A DNA stretch of 48,241 nucleotides. It comes from Chloroflexota bacterium (GTDB lineage Bacteria; Chloroflexota; Dehalococcoidia; GIF9; UBA5629). A model generated the notes under the pieces. That model made no database searches, had not been told where the DNA came from, and saw only the letters and a program-made list of their open reading frames with translations. Positions 35,101 to 43,114 of this stretch are shown piece by piece. Numbering within the stretch: the stretch's first letter is position 1; every line of letters starts with the position of its first letter. Position numbers and translations under genes: made by a program. The stretch lies in the NCBI GenBank assembly GCA_016865855.1, contig VGNX01000009.1, positions 1 to 48,241 of the forward strand. The letters are read 5' to 3'.

Positions 35101-35877
35101 ATGCAATTTAGAGGCCTGCTAGTTGTAATACCCCACAGTGGAATAATAATCCCTAACGAGATATCGCTTGATTCCCTTTCGAATGAGTCCCCAATGCTGA
35201 TAAGAAATGTCGATTGGTACACTAATTGGCTCTATGATTTTCGTGACATTCTTGGCAATTCACAGTTGGCATTTCCCTATTGTAGCTTGATTCTTGAGGC
35301 TAACAGGCACCCTGGAAGACTGGAAGACAGTGTACCACTCAAGGACATTCTGGGTAAGCCCGTATATCAACATGGCCATGAGCCTGACCAAAAACTGCGG
35401 CAGTCTCTTTCCAGAAAATATCTGCACATGTTTCACCAAGATATAAGTGCAGAGATTGCTCGTGGCAAGATATTTATGCTCGATGGTCATTCCACGGTGA
35501 CATCCCAGGGTATAGCGGACAATCAAATTGAGCTGATGAACTTCCAGGCTTCCAATCCGGATGGCACACCAACATACTTTTGTCCTGATATATTCATAGA
35601 AACTTATGCAAACGAACTGGCAAAAATGCTTCCCGGGATTAATGTTACCGTGAACGAGTCCAAATACGGTAGGGTCTATGGACATGTATGTGGCGAACAT
35701 TCCATAAATGCAATGACCAGAGTCGGGAACAGGGTGCCTGCCATTCTACAGGAAACTAATCAGAAGCTTTATATGTGTGCAGATCGGACTCCGAATGTGG
35801 GAGCACTGGAAACGCTCAGGCGAGCTTTTGCCGAAGCCTTGTATCAGATGAGCAAGAAGATACATATACCAAGATGA
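35101..35877 (+). CDS. N-formylglutamate amidohydrolase-like protein
   Basis: The 258-residue protein matches the FGase family of zinc amidohydrolases. It has VVIPHSGIIIPNEI at the N-terminus, EANRHPGRLEDSV near residue 64, the metal-site motif FMLDGHSTV near residue 125, and a conserved HVCGEH region near residue 197. Classical members cleave N-formylglutamate in histidine breakdown; no hut genes are here. AGAGGA lies about 11 bp before the ATG. It is followed after 12 bp by a C39-like protease gene, so the pair is probably an operon with a linked role, perhaps in peptide or amide processing. Confidence 0.82.
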   Translation: MQFRGLLVVIPHSGIIIPNEISLDSLSNESPMLIRNVDWYTNWLYDFRDILGNSQLAFPYCSLILEANRHPGRLEDSVPLKDILGKPVYQHGHEPDQKLRQSLSRKYLHMFHQDISAEIARGKIFMLDGHSTVTSQGIADNQIELMNFQASNPDGTPTYFCPDIFIETYANELAKMLPGINVTVNESKYGRVYGHVCGEHSINAMTRVGNRVPAILQETNQKLYMCADRTPNVGALETLRRAFAEALYQMSKKIHIPR

Positions 35878-35889
35878 GGAGATACACAC

Positions 35890-36417
35890 ATGATTAACAT
35901 TCCATCCGGAGTACAGGCGTTTGACTTCGATTGCGGAGTAAAGGCATTACAACTTGTGATGGCCTATTATGGCATAGAAATACGGGAAGATGAGTTGATC
36001 AGTGAACTAAAATCCGACAACGACGGAACCTCTGTCGAGAATATGATTGGCGTAGCTAAGAAGAATGGTTTTGAAGTGATTGCAGGACGAGGGGTTTCTT
36101 TGGAAACAGTGAAGCAATATATCGAGAAAGGCATCCCGGTCATTGTATTGCTCCAGGCATGGGCTGAACGATATATGACTCTTGAGGACTGGAAGACAGA
36201 TTATGATGATGGTCATTATGCTATTGTGATCGGATACCAGGACCATATTGTCATTTTCGAGGACCCATCGTCATTTAGGAGAACATGGTTGACAGAAGAA
36301 GAATTCCTTGCTCGCTGGCATGATATCAACCCCAGAACTGGCGAGAAATATGACCAATTTGCAATGGTGTTACTTGGGAAAGAACCTGTTAAGAAAGCGG
36401 TAGAGCATATGGATTAA
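35890..36417 (+). CDS. C39-like peptidase family protein
   Basis: The 175-residue protein has the papain-like triad of C39-type domains: Cys in DFDCGVKALQLVMAYYG near residue 15, His in DDGHYAIVIGYQD near residue 103, and Asp in FEDPSS near residue 120. It has no signal peptide and no transporter domain, so it is not a bacteriocin exporter. GAGGAGA precedes the ATG. It is paired with the N-formylglutamate amidohydrolase-like gene. The substrate is unknown and it might be a catalytically active processing enzyme. Confidence 0.82.
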   Translation: MINIPSGVQAFDFDCGVKALQLVMAYYGIEIREDELISELKSDNDGTSVENMIGVAKKNGFEVIAGRGVSLETVKQYIEKGIPVIVLLQAWAERYMTLEDWKTDYDDGHYAIVIGYQDHIVIFEDPSSFRRTWLTEEEFLARWHDINPRTGEKYDQFAMVLLGKEPVKKAVEHMD

Positions 36418-37018
36418 ATCACGTGGTGCCATTACATTAATTAATAAGTAACACATTGGAGAAGGTCAATTTCAATTCCCGATTCAGCTTCGAAAGAAGG
36501 TTCGCAGGACCCGGTGAAAGCACTCGTATTGATGCCAACCACGAGCTATTTGCCAATTAAAATTCTAATGGCCCAGCAGTTGTACTATTTCTTAAGTTAG
36601 AGTTGCATGTACTGGAATTATTGGCATTCCTACATAAAACCAGGCCAGCATAATCAAAGGTCCAGTACATATGAAACAAGTAACGGTCAGTCCCTTGTTG
36701 TTAATCAGACATAAGTAGAACTTGTCCGAAGAGTTACACAATAAGTTAAGAGCAGGAAATCCATTCTTGTTCCCGGACATAACAGCTCGATGTTTTGTTC
36801 GCAGCACACTAATATACCATCAGCGACTGCCGTCGCTGTCACCTCTGAACCACAAACATTATGTCTGTAGTGCCCGCCAATTTTTTTCACTACCCACGGT
36901 AGCCTTCTTTTGCTTGGACTGTTTGACTGAACTGACATATTCCATAATATCCTGTAGCATAGGCCTTGTCCTAGCCTACCCTTTAGAGTTATCATAGTTA
37001 TATGAGAAAGGAAGAGCG
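36418..37018. other. 600-bp region without intact genes
   Basis: Apart from the decayed desulfoferrodoxin-like piece at 36778-36940 on the minus strand, no gene or repeat is evident. Overlapping short frames on both strands lack ribosome binding sites. Confidence 0.45.
36778..36940 (-). pseudogene. decayed desulfoferrodoxin N-terminal (rubredoxin-like) domain
   Basis: A minus-strand frame reads GGHYRHNVCGSEVTATAVAD, then GILVCCEQNIELL. This is the pattern of the desulfoferrodoxin FeS4 domain, which is normally YKCxVCG...LVCCGQPM. The first Cys of the CxxC is replaced (HNVC), and the Gly after the Cys pair is Glu. The frame has no good start. I read it as a relic of a small iron protein. Confidence 0.4.
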
Positions 37019-37024
37019 GTGGAA

Positions 37025-37570
37025 ATGAAGAGGGAATTAATCACGGTTGCAGTAAGTGGAGCCTTTGACCCAATGCACGTAGGCCATATTCGGTACATAC
37101 GAGAGGCGGCCAAACTAGGTGACAGGCTAGTTGTGATCCTGAACAGCGATGATTTCCTGCTTAGGAAAAAAGGGTTTGTGTTCAGGCCGTTCGAGGATAG
37201 GAAAGAAATCCTCGAGAGCATTAAAGGTGTGGATGAGGTTATCGCGTCCGTGGACGATGACCAGACAGTCTGTAAGACCCTAGAATTGGTCAAACCCGAC
37301 ATATTCGCCAAAGGAGGAGCCCGAACGGGTCCCGAAAATATTCCCGAAGTAGAGACTTGCCGTTCCATCAGCTGCAAATTAGTCACGAACGTCGGAGGAG
37401 TAAAACTTCGAGCCGATAGGGAACTGGATTCGAAGATTAAGGAATTTGATAAGCATAAGATAGGCAAGGTGGAAATCGACTGCCCCTACTGTGATAACCA
37501 TCCCATATTAAAAGAGAAGTGTCTCCATTGCAGAAATACAGGCAAGATAGAAGTAGGAAGGTCAGAGTAA
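37025..37570 (+). CDS. cytidylyltransferase-like nucleotidyltransferase with C-terminal zinc-ribbon
   Basis: The 181-residue protein has the nucleotidyltransferase signature SGAFDPMHVGHIRYI (HxGH) near residue 13 and DDFLLRKKGFVFRPFEDR. These resemble RfaE/TagD-type enzymes that attach a nucleotide to a sugar phosphate or alditol phosphate. A short C-terminal extension carries CPYCDNHPILKEKCLHC, two Cys pairs that look like a zinc ribbon, not usual in the family. AGGAAGAG lies upstream; ATG at 37025 is preferred over GTG at 37019. It lies 14 bp before the molbindin gene. Confidence 0.82.
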   Translation: MKRELITVAVSGAFDPMHVGHIRYIREAAKLGDRLVVILNSDDFLLRKKGFVFRPFEDRKEILESIKGVDEVIASVDDDQTVCKTLELVKPDIFAKGGARTGPENIPEVETCRSISCKLVTNVGGVKLRADRELDSKIKEFDKHKIGKVEIDCPYCDNHPILKEKCLHCRNTGKIEVGRSE

Positions 37571-37584
37571 AGGGGGGATGCAAG

Positions 37585-37794
37585 ATGAAAATCAGCGCAC
37601 GCAATGTCCTGAAAGGGAAAGTCAAAGAGATCAAACCGGCTGCAGTCAACACCGAAGTTACGGTTGAGTTAGCGGGAGGAATGTCGGTAGTATCTGTTAT
37701 CACCAAAGAATCGGCGGATAAGCTGGGGCTCACCAAGGGTAAAGAGGTTTATGCTGTAATCAAGGCATCTAACGTCATGATTGCGGTGGACTGA
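37585..37794 (+). CDS. molbindin (Mop-family molybdate/tungstate-binding protein)
   Basis: The 69-residue protein is a single Mop/TOBE domain, beginning MKISARNVLKGKVKEIKPA and ending in KASNVMIAVD. Molbindins bind molybdate or tungstate oxyanions as multimers and store them. AGGGGGGAT precedes the ATG at 37585; the open frame before it overlaps the preceding gene. It fits the tungsten or molybdenum need of the two AORs in the window. Confidence 0.92.
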   Translation: MKISARNVLKGKVKEIKPAAVNTEVTVELAGGMSVVSVITKESADKLGLTKGKEVYAVIKASNVMIAVD

Positions 37795-37949
37795 CTAAAA
37801 TTATCCAGGATTGAACAGATTGGCTGATTGTCCACGCAGAAAATTCTTCTGCAGAATTTGATCTTATTTAATATCTCCTTTTATAGGTGCTTTGTCATAT
37901 TCGTGTTGTGGCTCATAGTTCCAGAAGTTAATTGGATTGTTAGGATTAC

Positions 37950-38400
37950 GTGTCCATAAACATCTCTTACCTTTTAGACCAACACGAAACTTCAGAACTA
38001 AACCGCGCTCGCCAGAGGCTTGAATTCCTAGCAACTAAACGAAAGAACATTAACCGCATGGCAGCCGAAGAGATTATTAGCTGGGATGAGTTTAAAGAAC
38101 TCCGTGGTGAGTTGGAGAGGGAAGAAGCAGCCTTAAGATCACGCATAGATTTTATTACCAGACACCAGACTCTGTTTGCAGCTGATTTTGAACTGGCTCT
38201 TGATATAGCGTGTAATCTGGGTTGGCTTTATGAAAAGGGTAACCATGATGAGAGACGCTTGCTACTTGAAACCATTTTTAAGCGACTCTGCTTGCAAGAA
38301 GGACACATAGTGGACTACGAGCTTAACCCACCATTTAACATGTTCTGTGACAAAATCCAAGACCCTCGGCGGCCTGATAAATTACCTCCCGGCCCAAGAG
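37950..38400 (+). pseudogene. serine recombinase C-terminal remnant
   Basis: The frame reads LNRARQRLEFLATKRKNINR and later ACNLGWLYEKGNHDERRLLL, then ETIFKRLCLQ and NPPFNMF. This is the coiled-coil and C-terminal part of large serine recombinases. The catalytic N-terminal domain is absent and an in-frame stop lies just upstream. The open frame runs on through the tRNA-Gln gene in the opposite direction. The remnant abuts the 3' end of that tRNA, as expected of an element once integrated there. Confidence 0.65.
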
Positions 38401-38418
38401 TTCGATATGAGTCTTCAG

Positions 38419-38492
38419 TGGCTGGGGATCCAGGATTCGAACCTGGCCTTACGGATCCAGAGTCCGCTGTCCTACCGCTAGACGAATCCCCA
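38419..38492 (-). tRNA. tRNA-Gln (CTG)
   Basis: On the minus strand TGGGGAT pairs with ATCCCCA, followed by discriminator G and an encoded CCA. The D arm is GTCTAGCGGTAGGAC, the anticodon stem GCGGA/TCCGT encloses CTCTGGA (anticodon CTG), and the T arm contains GGTTCGAATCC. These features identify tRNA-Gln. Confidence 0.95.
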
Positions 38493-38537
38493 ACTTGCCG
38501 GGATTATAGCAAAGGGCTACTGCTAAGACAAGCCAAC

Positions 38538-38567
38538 TTGCTAGTTTAGCAGTCTGGTTGTTATACT
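38538..38567 (+). promoter_or_regulatory. promoter of rnc
   Basis: TTGCTA (38538-38543) and TATACT (38562-38567) are 18 bp apart. The start point would be near 38574, just before AGAAGGA (38574-38580), which is the ribosome binding site for the TTG start at 38591. Confidence 0.5.
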
Positions 38568-38590
38568 CAACTGAGAAGGATTGAGCGACT

Positions 38591-39283
38591 TTGGTTGATT
38601 GGCAGGCTCTGCAGCAGACTATCGGGATAACCTTTCGAGATATGTCTTTACTTCAGCAGGCTTTTATTCATTCCTCTTATATCAATGAGAACCCGAGCTT
38701 TTGCCTTCTTGACAACGAGCGCCTTGAGTTCCTCGGTGATGCCTTGTTGAGTTTCATAGTTGCTGAAAAGCTATATCACGAGTTTCCCCATTTTGGTGAG
38801 GGTGAACTGACTGAAATCCGCATTTCGTTGATTCGGCAGGAGACTTTGGCTCAGCTTGCTTTAACGCTTAAACTTGGTGATTACCTCCATCTGGGAAAAG
38901 GGGAGGAGGCAACAGGTGGGCGAGAAAGGCAAACCAACCTCACCGACACCTTTGAATCCTTGGTTGGTGCTATATTTCTTGACCAAGGGCTGGATACTGC
39001 TAGGGTTTTCGTTTTGAGCAAGCTTGACAGTCATCTTGAGAGGGTAAATGCCGAGGGAATAGGGCGAAACTATAAAGCTTTGTTACAGGAGTTCACTCAA
39101 GCTAAATTTAAGCAGCTTCCAACTTATCGAGTCGTGGAAGCTTCGGGCCCCGACCACGATAAAGGCTTTACTGTTGAGGTAGTGCTTGGAGACAGGGTGT
39201 TGGGGGCCGGCTCAGGGAAGAGCAAAAGAGCCGCTGAGATGGAAGCTGCCCGCTCAGCCTGGGAGAAGCTTACGGCCGACTGA
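38591..39283 (+). CDS. rnc: ribonuclease III
   Basis: The 230-residue enzyme has the RNase III signature LDNERLEFLGDALLSF near residue 39 with catalytic Glu and Asp, and the second metal-site motif TDTFESLVGAIFLD near residue 119. The C-terminal double-stranded RNA-binding domain (DYKALL-like NYKALLQEF, GAGSGKSKRAAEMEAA) is complete. It matures rRNA and cleaves structured RNA. The start codon is TTG after AGAAGGA. Confidence 0.96.
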   Translation: MVDWQALQQTIGITFRDMSLLQQAFIHSSYINENPSFCLLDNERLEFLGDALLSFIVAEKLYHEFPHFGEGELTEIRISLIRQETLAQLALTLKLGDYLHLGKGEEATGGRERQTNLTDTFESLVGAIFLDQGLDTARVFVLSKLDSHLERVNAEGIGRNYKALLQEFTQAKFKQLPTYRVVEASGPDHDKGFTVEVVLGDRVLGAGSGKSKRAAEMEAARSAWEKLTAD

Positions 39284-39315
39284 GTCCCTTCGGCTGCTGT
39301 TGGATTACTGCCTCA

Positions 39316-39960
39316 TCATGCTGGCTGCAAGACCATAATCTCAGTAGCCTCTGGCAGCCTGCCGGCTTTGAACTCCGTCTCGCTGGAATTTAATTTCTTC
39401 ACGTTCTTCTTGCCAGCCAGAAAATCCTCAATCGTGTTTAGCGGCCAGTCACATTTATGTGTCTTGCAATGCATGGGTATGACGACTTTGGGCTTCAAGT
39501 CATCACTCACTGTGCTTGCCATCTTGGCATCAATGGTGAAGACACCGCCAATCGGGATGAACAATATGTCTAAAGCACCAATCTCAGCGATTTGTTCTTT
39601 GCTGAGCCTATGTCCGAGGTCACCTAAATGACAGAGCTTTATCCCATCCACAGAAAAGCAGAATATCGTGTTAGTTCCTCGTTCTTTTCCTTGTGATTCG
39701 TCGTGGTGGGTAGCGATACCCTTGAATTGAATTCCTTTGACGTTCTTGACACCGTTCCCTGTGATGACCTCAGGTTTGCCCGACACTGCTGAGATATTGT
39801 TGTGGTCAAAGTGGTCGTGGCTTACCGTGACGATGTCAGCAGCCTCGTTGATGGGCGAATAATTAAGACCGCTGCCTTGGGGGTAAGGGTCAGTTATAAT
39901 TCTAAGCCCTGTCTCAGATGTAATCAGAAAGCAAGAATGTCCCAGCCATTTCAGTTTCAT
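39316..39960 (-). CDS. MBL-fold metal-dependent hydrolase (UPF0173-like)
   Basis: The 214-residue protein is a metallo-beta-lactamase-fold hydrolase with WLGHSCFLI at the N-terminus, the metal motif SHDHFDHNN near residue 50, the Asp in CHLGDLGH near residue 110 and the late His in IPMHCKTH. It resembles UlaG/UPF0173 proteins of broad distribution and uncertain substrate. CGAGGAGG precedes the ATG. It reads opposite to rnc and may be co-transcribed after pepA, with 54 bp between them. Confidence 0.9.
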   Translation of the reverse strand: MKLKWLGHSCFLITSETGLRIITDPYPQGSGLNYSPINEAADIVTVSHDHFDHNNISAVSGKPEVITGNGVKNVKGIQFKGIATHHDESQGKERGTNTIFCFSVDGIKLCHLGDLGHRLSKEQIAEIGALDILFIPIGGVFTIDAKMASTVSDDLKPKVVIPMHCKTHKCDWPLNTIEDFLAGKKNVKKLNSSETEFKAGRLPEATEIMVLQPA

Positions 39961-40014
39961 TGCAAACCTCCTCGTATTTAGTTTATGTACGGGGCAAACT
40001 TGGAGTCTGCTTAG

Positions 40015-41520
40015 CTAACCTTGCCTAGCTAAAGCCAAGGTGAGGTTAATCAAGGTTCGCACGCCGACCCCCGTAGCTCCCTTTACCAAATAGCCGTGCT
40101 CCTTGTCCCTGAAAGAGGTGCCAGCAATATCAATATGCACCCAAGGTGTATCTCCAACAAATTCAGCTAGAAACTGTGCTGCAGTGATGGCACCAGCCCA
40201 CCGGCCACCACTATTTTTGATATCAGCTACATCGCTTTTATTCTGCTCTTTATATTCTTCGTGCATTGGCATCTGCCAGAGACGCTCCCCTGCATCAGCC
40301 CCAGCCTTGACTACTTTTTCTAGTAGCTCCTGAGAATTACCCAAGATACCACTGTAAATATCTCCGAGAGCTACACGGCAGGCGCCGGTCAATGTAGCCA
40401 GATCTACCAGTGGTGATAGTCCTTGCTTGACGGCATAACTTAGAGCATCAGCCAAGACAAGTCTTCCTTCAGCATCAGTGTTTACGACCTCTATGGTCTT
40501 ACCATTCACGGCTTTCAGGATATCCCCCGGCTTGAGAGCATTGCCTCCGGGTAGATTTTCGGTAGCTGGAACAACGGCAGTAACATTGACCTTTGGCTTT
40601 AGCTGGGCGATTGCTCCCAAGGCTGCCATGGTTGCTGCAGCACCTGCCATATCACCTTTCATCTCAGTCATGCCCTCGGATGGCTTAATTGATATGCCTC
40701 CGGAATCGAAAGTTATACCTTTGCCGACGAAGCCCAGGGTATCAGAGGACGTCTTGCCACCTTTGTAACTTAGGACTATCAGCTTTGGCGGCTGGCGGCT
40801 TCCCTGAGCTACGCCCAAAAGCGCGCCCATCCCCTCTTTTTCCATCTGCTCGCGATCCAGGATGGTTAGACCAAGGCCATGAGTTTTTGCTAACTCCGCT
40901 GCCATTTTCGCCATATCGCTAGGCGTCATGTAATTGGCCGGCTCATTTATCAAATCCCGAGCCAAATTGGTAGCCTCCGCAATTACCCTCCCTTTTTTGC
41001 AGCCCTGCTCAAGAGCTGGTAACTTGGCCGCATCCCTTTCCACAATAAGAAGTTCTTCGATATCTTGGTTTTCAGGTTCCTTAGTCATATGCTTTTGGAA
41101 TCTGTACAGTCCGAGGAGACTGCCCTCGGTTATGGCTTGAGATGCTGCCTCAGGCTCAATTCCACCAACACCAGCACCGTGGACGATGGTGGCTATTCGT
41201 TGGCAGTTTAGCCTTCTTAGAGAGCGACAGAATTCTGCGGCTAAACCACGAATCTTATCCGGAGTAAATTCCGACTGTTTGCCCAGTCCGGCAACAGCCA
41301 CAATGCGTGCTGGAATCCTGCCCAGGCTATGGATGATGCTGATTTCATTAAGCTTTCCCTTAATCTCGCCCTGTTCAATAAGCTTAGTGATAGCTCCATC
41401 AAGAGCCTTATCCACAGCGCCTGTTGCTCCACCGGGGCGTTCTGCTCCTTCAAAAATGTTGACTACGATGGCATCAGCTTCAACGCTTGTAATATCGCCG
41501 GTGATTACCTTTACTTCCAA
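40015..41520 (-). CDS. pepA: leucyl aminopeptidase (M17)
   Basis: The 501-residue protein is a full-length cytosol aminopeptidase. The C-terminal catalytic domain has VGKGITFDSGGISIKPS, KGDMAGAAA, and the signature NTDAEGRLVLADALSYA, which supply the two zinc ions' ligands and the catalytic Lys and Arg. It removes N-terminal residues from peptides. The start is a TTG with AGGAGG five bases upstream, on the minus strand. Confidence 0.95.
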   Translation of the reverse strand: MEVKVITGDITSVEADAIVVNIFEGAERPGGATGAVDKALDGAITKLIEQGEIKGKLNEISIIHSLGRIPARIVAVAGLGKQSEFTPDKIRGLAAEFCRSLRRLNCQRIATIVHGAGVGGIEPEAASQAITEGSLLGLYRFQKHMTKEPENQDIEELLIVERDAAKLPALEQGCKKGRVIAEATNLARDLINEPANYMTPSDMAKMAAELAKTHGLGLTILDREQMEKEGMGALLGVAQGSRQPPKLIVLSYKGGKTSSDTLGFVGKGITFDSGGISIKPSEGMTEMKGDMAGAAATMAALGAIAQLKPKVNVTAVVPATENLPGGNALKPGDILKAVNGKTIEVVNTDAEGRLVLADALSYAVKQGLSPLVDLATLTGACRVALGDIYSGILGNSQELLEKVVKAGADAGERLWQMPMHEEYKEQNKSDVADIKNSGGRWAGAITAAQFLAEFVGDTPWVHIDIAGTSFRDKEHGYLVKGATGVGVRTLINLTLALARQG

Positions 41521-41653
41521 CTCTGCCTCCTAAATGTTAAGCCAATACTTAATTTTTGGCCCCTCATATTTTTCTGGACCTGGTTGCCATCTATTTTATC
41601 CCATCCTGCCGTGTAATTAAATGCCTTCTTTTCGATTCACCGCCTCTGAAATC

Positions 41654-42241
41654 TCAACGATTTATGGTGCGCATTATCTTTTCAATCACAGGGGCGATGT
41701 CCCGTGAGGTATCGACGGCGAAATAGTTGCGTTGGAATCTTTCCGCTCGTGGTTCCATCCGCTTATATACCTCCCAATCAGCGTCTGATTTATCCTCTGG
41801 ATTAGCCGCATTTTTTCGTGCTTGAAGGCGCTGATAGGCTACTGCTGGCGGTGCTTCAACGCGTACCAAAACCAGTCTTGCTCCGGTTCTGTCGCTAATT
41901 CGGTAAAGATGTTCCCGGTGTCGTTCTGAAAGGTTAGTAGCATCAAATATAATGGGTACCCCATTTTTTAGAAGCCATTCGATAAGGCTGTGACAGGCGG
42001 CGAAGAGCCGAGCACTTTCGGCAACGCTGTAATCGGGAGAGGGGGACAAAGTTTTACGCATCGCATCGCTCTCAAGAATACAGAAGAACTGTCTCTCAGC
42101 CAGTTTACGGCAGAAGAATGATTTGCCTGTCCCTGGCAAACCGCTAACGACTACGAAAGCGGGGTTAGCCATTGCTTCGGGAAGCGAGCCTAGACTTTCT
42201 TTCAGTTTCGTTAAATCCTGACTAAGCTGGTTTTGCTCCAT
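41654..42241 (-). CDS. AAA_33-type P-loop kinase
   Basis: The 195-residue protein has a Walker A motif GLPGTGKSFF near residue 34 and the hydrophobic Walker-B-like VPIIFDATNLSERHRE, with a lid region RLQARKNAAN. This is the pattern of small zeta-toxin-like or polynucleotide-kinase-like proteins (AAA_33). The phosphorylated substrate is unknown and no antitoxin gene is adjacent. It lacks a Shine-Dalgarno sequence; TATAAT at 42254-42259 on the minus strand is 12 bp from the ATG, so its message is probably nearly leaderless. Confidence 0.83.
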   Translation of the reverse strand: MEQNQLSQDLTKLKESLGSLPEAMANPAFVVVSGLPGTGKSFFCRKLAERQFFCILESDAMRKTLSPSPDYSVAESARLFAACHSLIEWLLKNGVPIIFDATNLSERHREHLYRISDRTGARLVLVRVEAPPAVAYQRLQARKNAANPEDKSDADWEVYKRMEPRAERFQRNYFAVDTSRDIAPVIEKIMRTINR

Positions 42242-42342
42242 GCGGTTTTAAGAATTATAGGATATTTCTCGAATTCATGCTATTATGTGTCTTTGTTACC
42301 CGGCAATGAGATGAAGTTGAAAGGGCGATATGGAGACTGGAC

Positions 42343-42870
42343 ATGAGGACATTGAAGAGCATTAAGAAAGAGGAGATACGGGATCTACTGGGTAAGGGAT
42401 GGCTGACACACGATGGAGTGTGGTTCTATCAAACCGCAAAAGAATTCGGGATTGACAAAGCCAATGAATTAAATCGGGCAGCGATAAAATCCATGTCTGT
42501 GTTTGAAGTGGAAAGGCTGATAAGAATTCTAGGCGTAGAGCAATCGGTAGAAAGCCTAGATGAAGTCAAGAAGTTAATGCTTAACGGTATGGAAATAACT
42601 TTGCCAGGTTCGGTTTTCAGCAGATTTCATGTAACTGTTAATTCGAAAAATGTCTTGCAGTGGGAGTGGGAAAATAAAGAGTGTTTTGCTTATAAAGGCA
42701 TGGAGCGAATGGGACTTCTAGATGGCTATGAGTGTGGTGTAATTTATAGAATTGAATGCTGGTTTGAGAATTTAGGAATTAAATTCAATACTCATCCAAC
42801 GATTGGGAAATGTATGATGCATGAAAAGGGTTATTGCCGCGGAGCTTTTGAGTTCCTTTTCAATGGTTAG
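42343..42870 (+). CDS. DUF6125-like protein
   Basis: The 175-residue protein contains WLTHDGVWFYQTAKEFGIDK near residue 20 and a C-terminal region with several Cys and His (FNTHPTIGKCMMHEKGYC). I associate this pattern with the DUF6125 family of unknown function. The Cys residues near the end could bind a metal or haem. GGAGA lies about 8 bp before the ATG. It appears to be a single-gene unit. Confidence 0.6.
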   Translation: MRTLKSIKKEEIRDLLGKGWLTHDGVWFYQTAKEFGIDKANELNRAAIKSMSVFEVERLIRILGVEQSVESLDEVKKLMLNGMEITLPGSVFSRFHVTVNSKNVLQWEWENKECFAYKGMERMGLLDGYECGVIYRIECWFENLGIKFNTHPTIGKCMMHEKGYCRGAFEFLFNG

Positions 42871-43050
42871 ATGGCTATGCCTTAAGTGACCATGTCTTTG
42901 ATGAGGGGTCTCAGTATTCGGCTCTAATATTTTTGGCTCTCTCTTAGCATCTTGGCCATCTTTGTAGCCCATATGAGGTTAGGTTGTCTGTGTGAGGCTT
43001 ACTGTCTGACAGTTCACCGCCCTGGAAATCGCTGTTCTTCTTAGACCTTC

Positions 43051-43111
43051 TTGACTTGGATTTGTTTATGTTATAAACTAATGTTACGGAACTAGAGAAA
43101 ATTTCCGTAAC
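43051..43111 (+). promoter_or_regulatory. promoter and palindromic operator of the CGNR-like zinc-finger gene
   Basis: TTGACT (43051-43056) and TAAACT (43074-43079) are 17 bp apart. A perfect 9-bp inverted repeat, GTTACGGAA (43083-43091) and TTCCGTAAC (43103-43111), begins at the predicted start point and ends 3 bp before the ATG at 43115. It can act as an operator in DNA or a hairpin that hides the start codon in RNA. Confidence 0.55.
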
Positions 43112-43114
43112 GAA

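Noticed and set aside
38400-38549. C-terminal extension of the recombinase remnant
   Set aside because: These codons are the tRNA-Gln gene read in the opposite direction.
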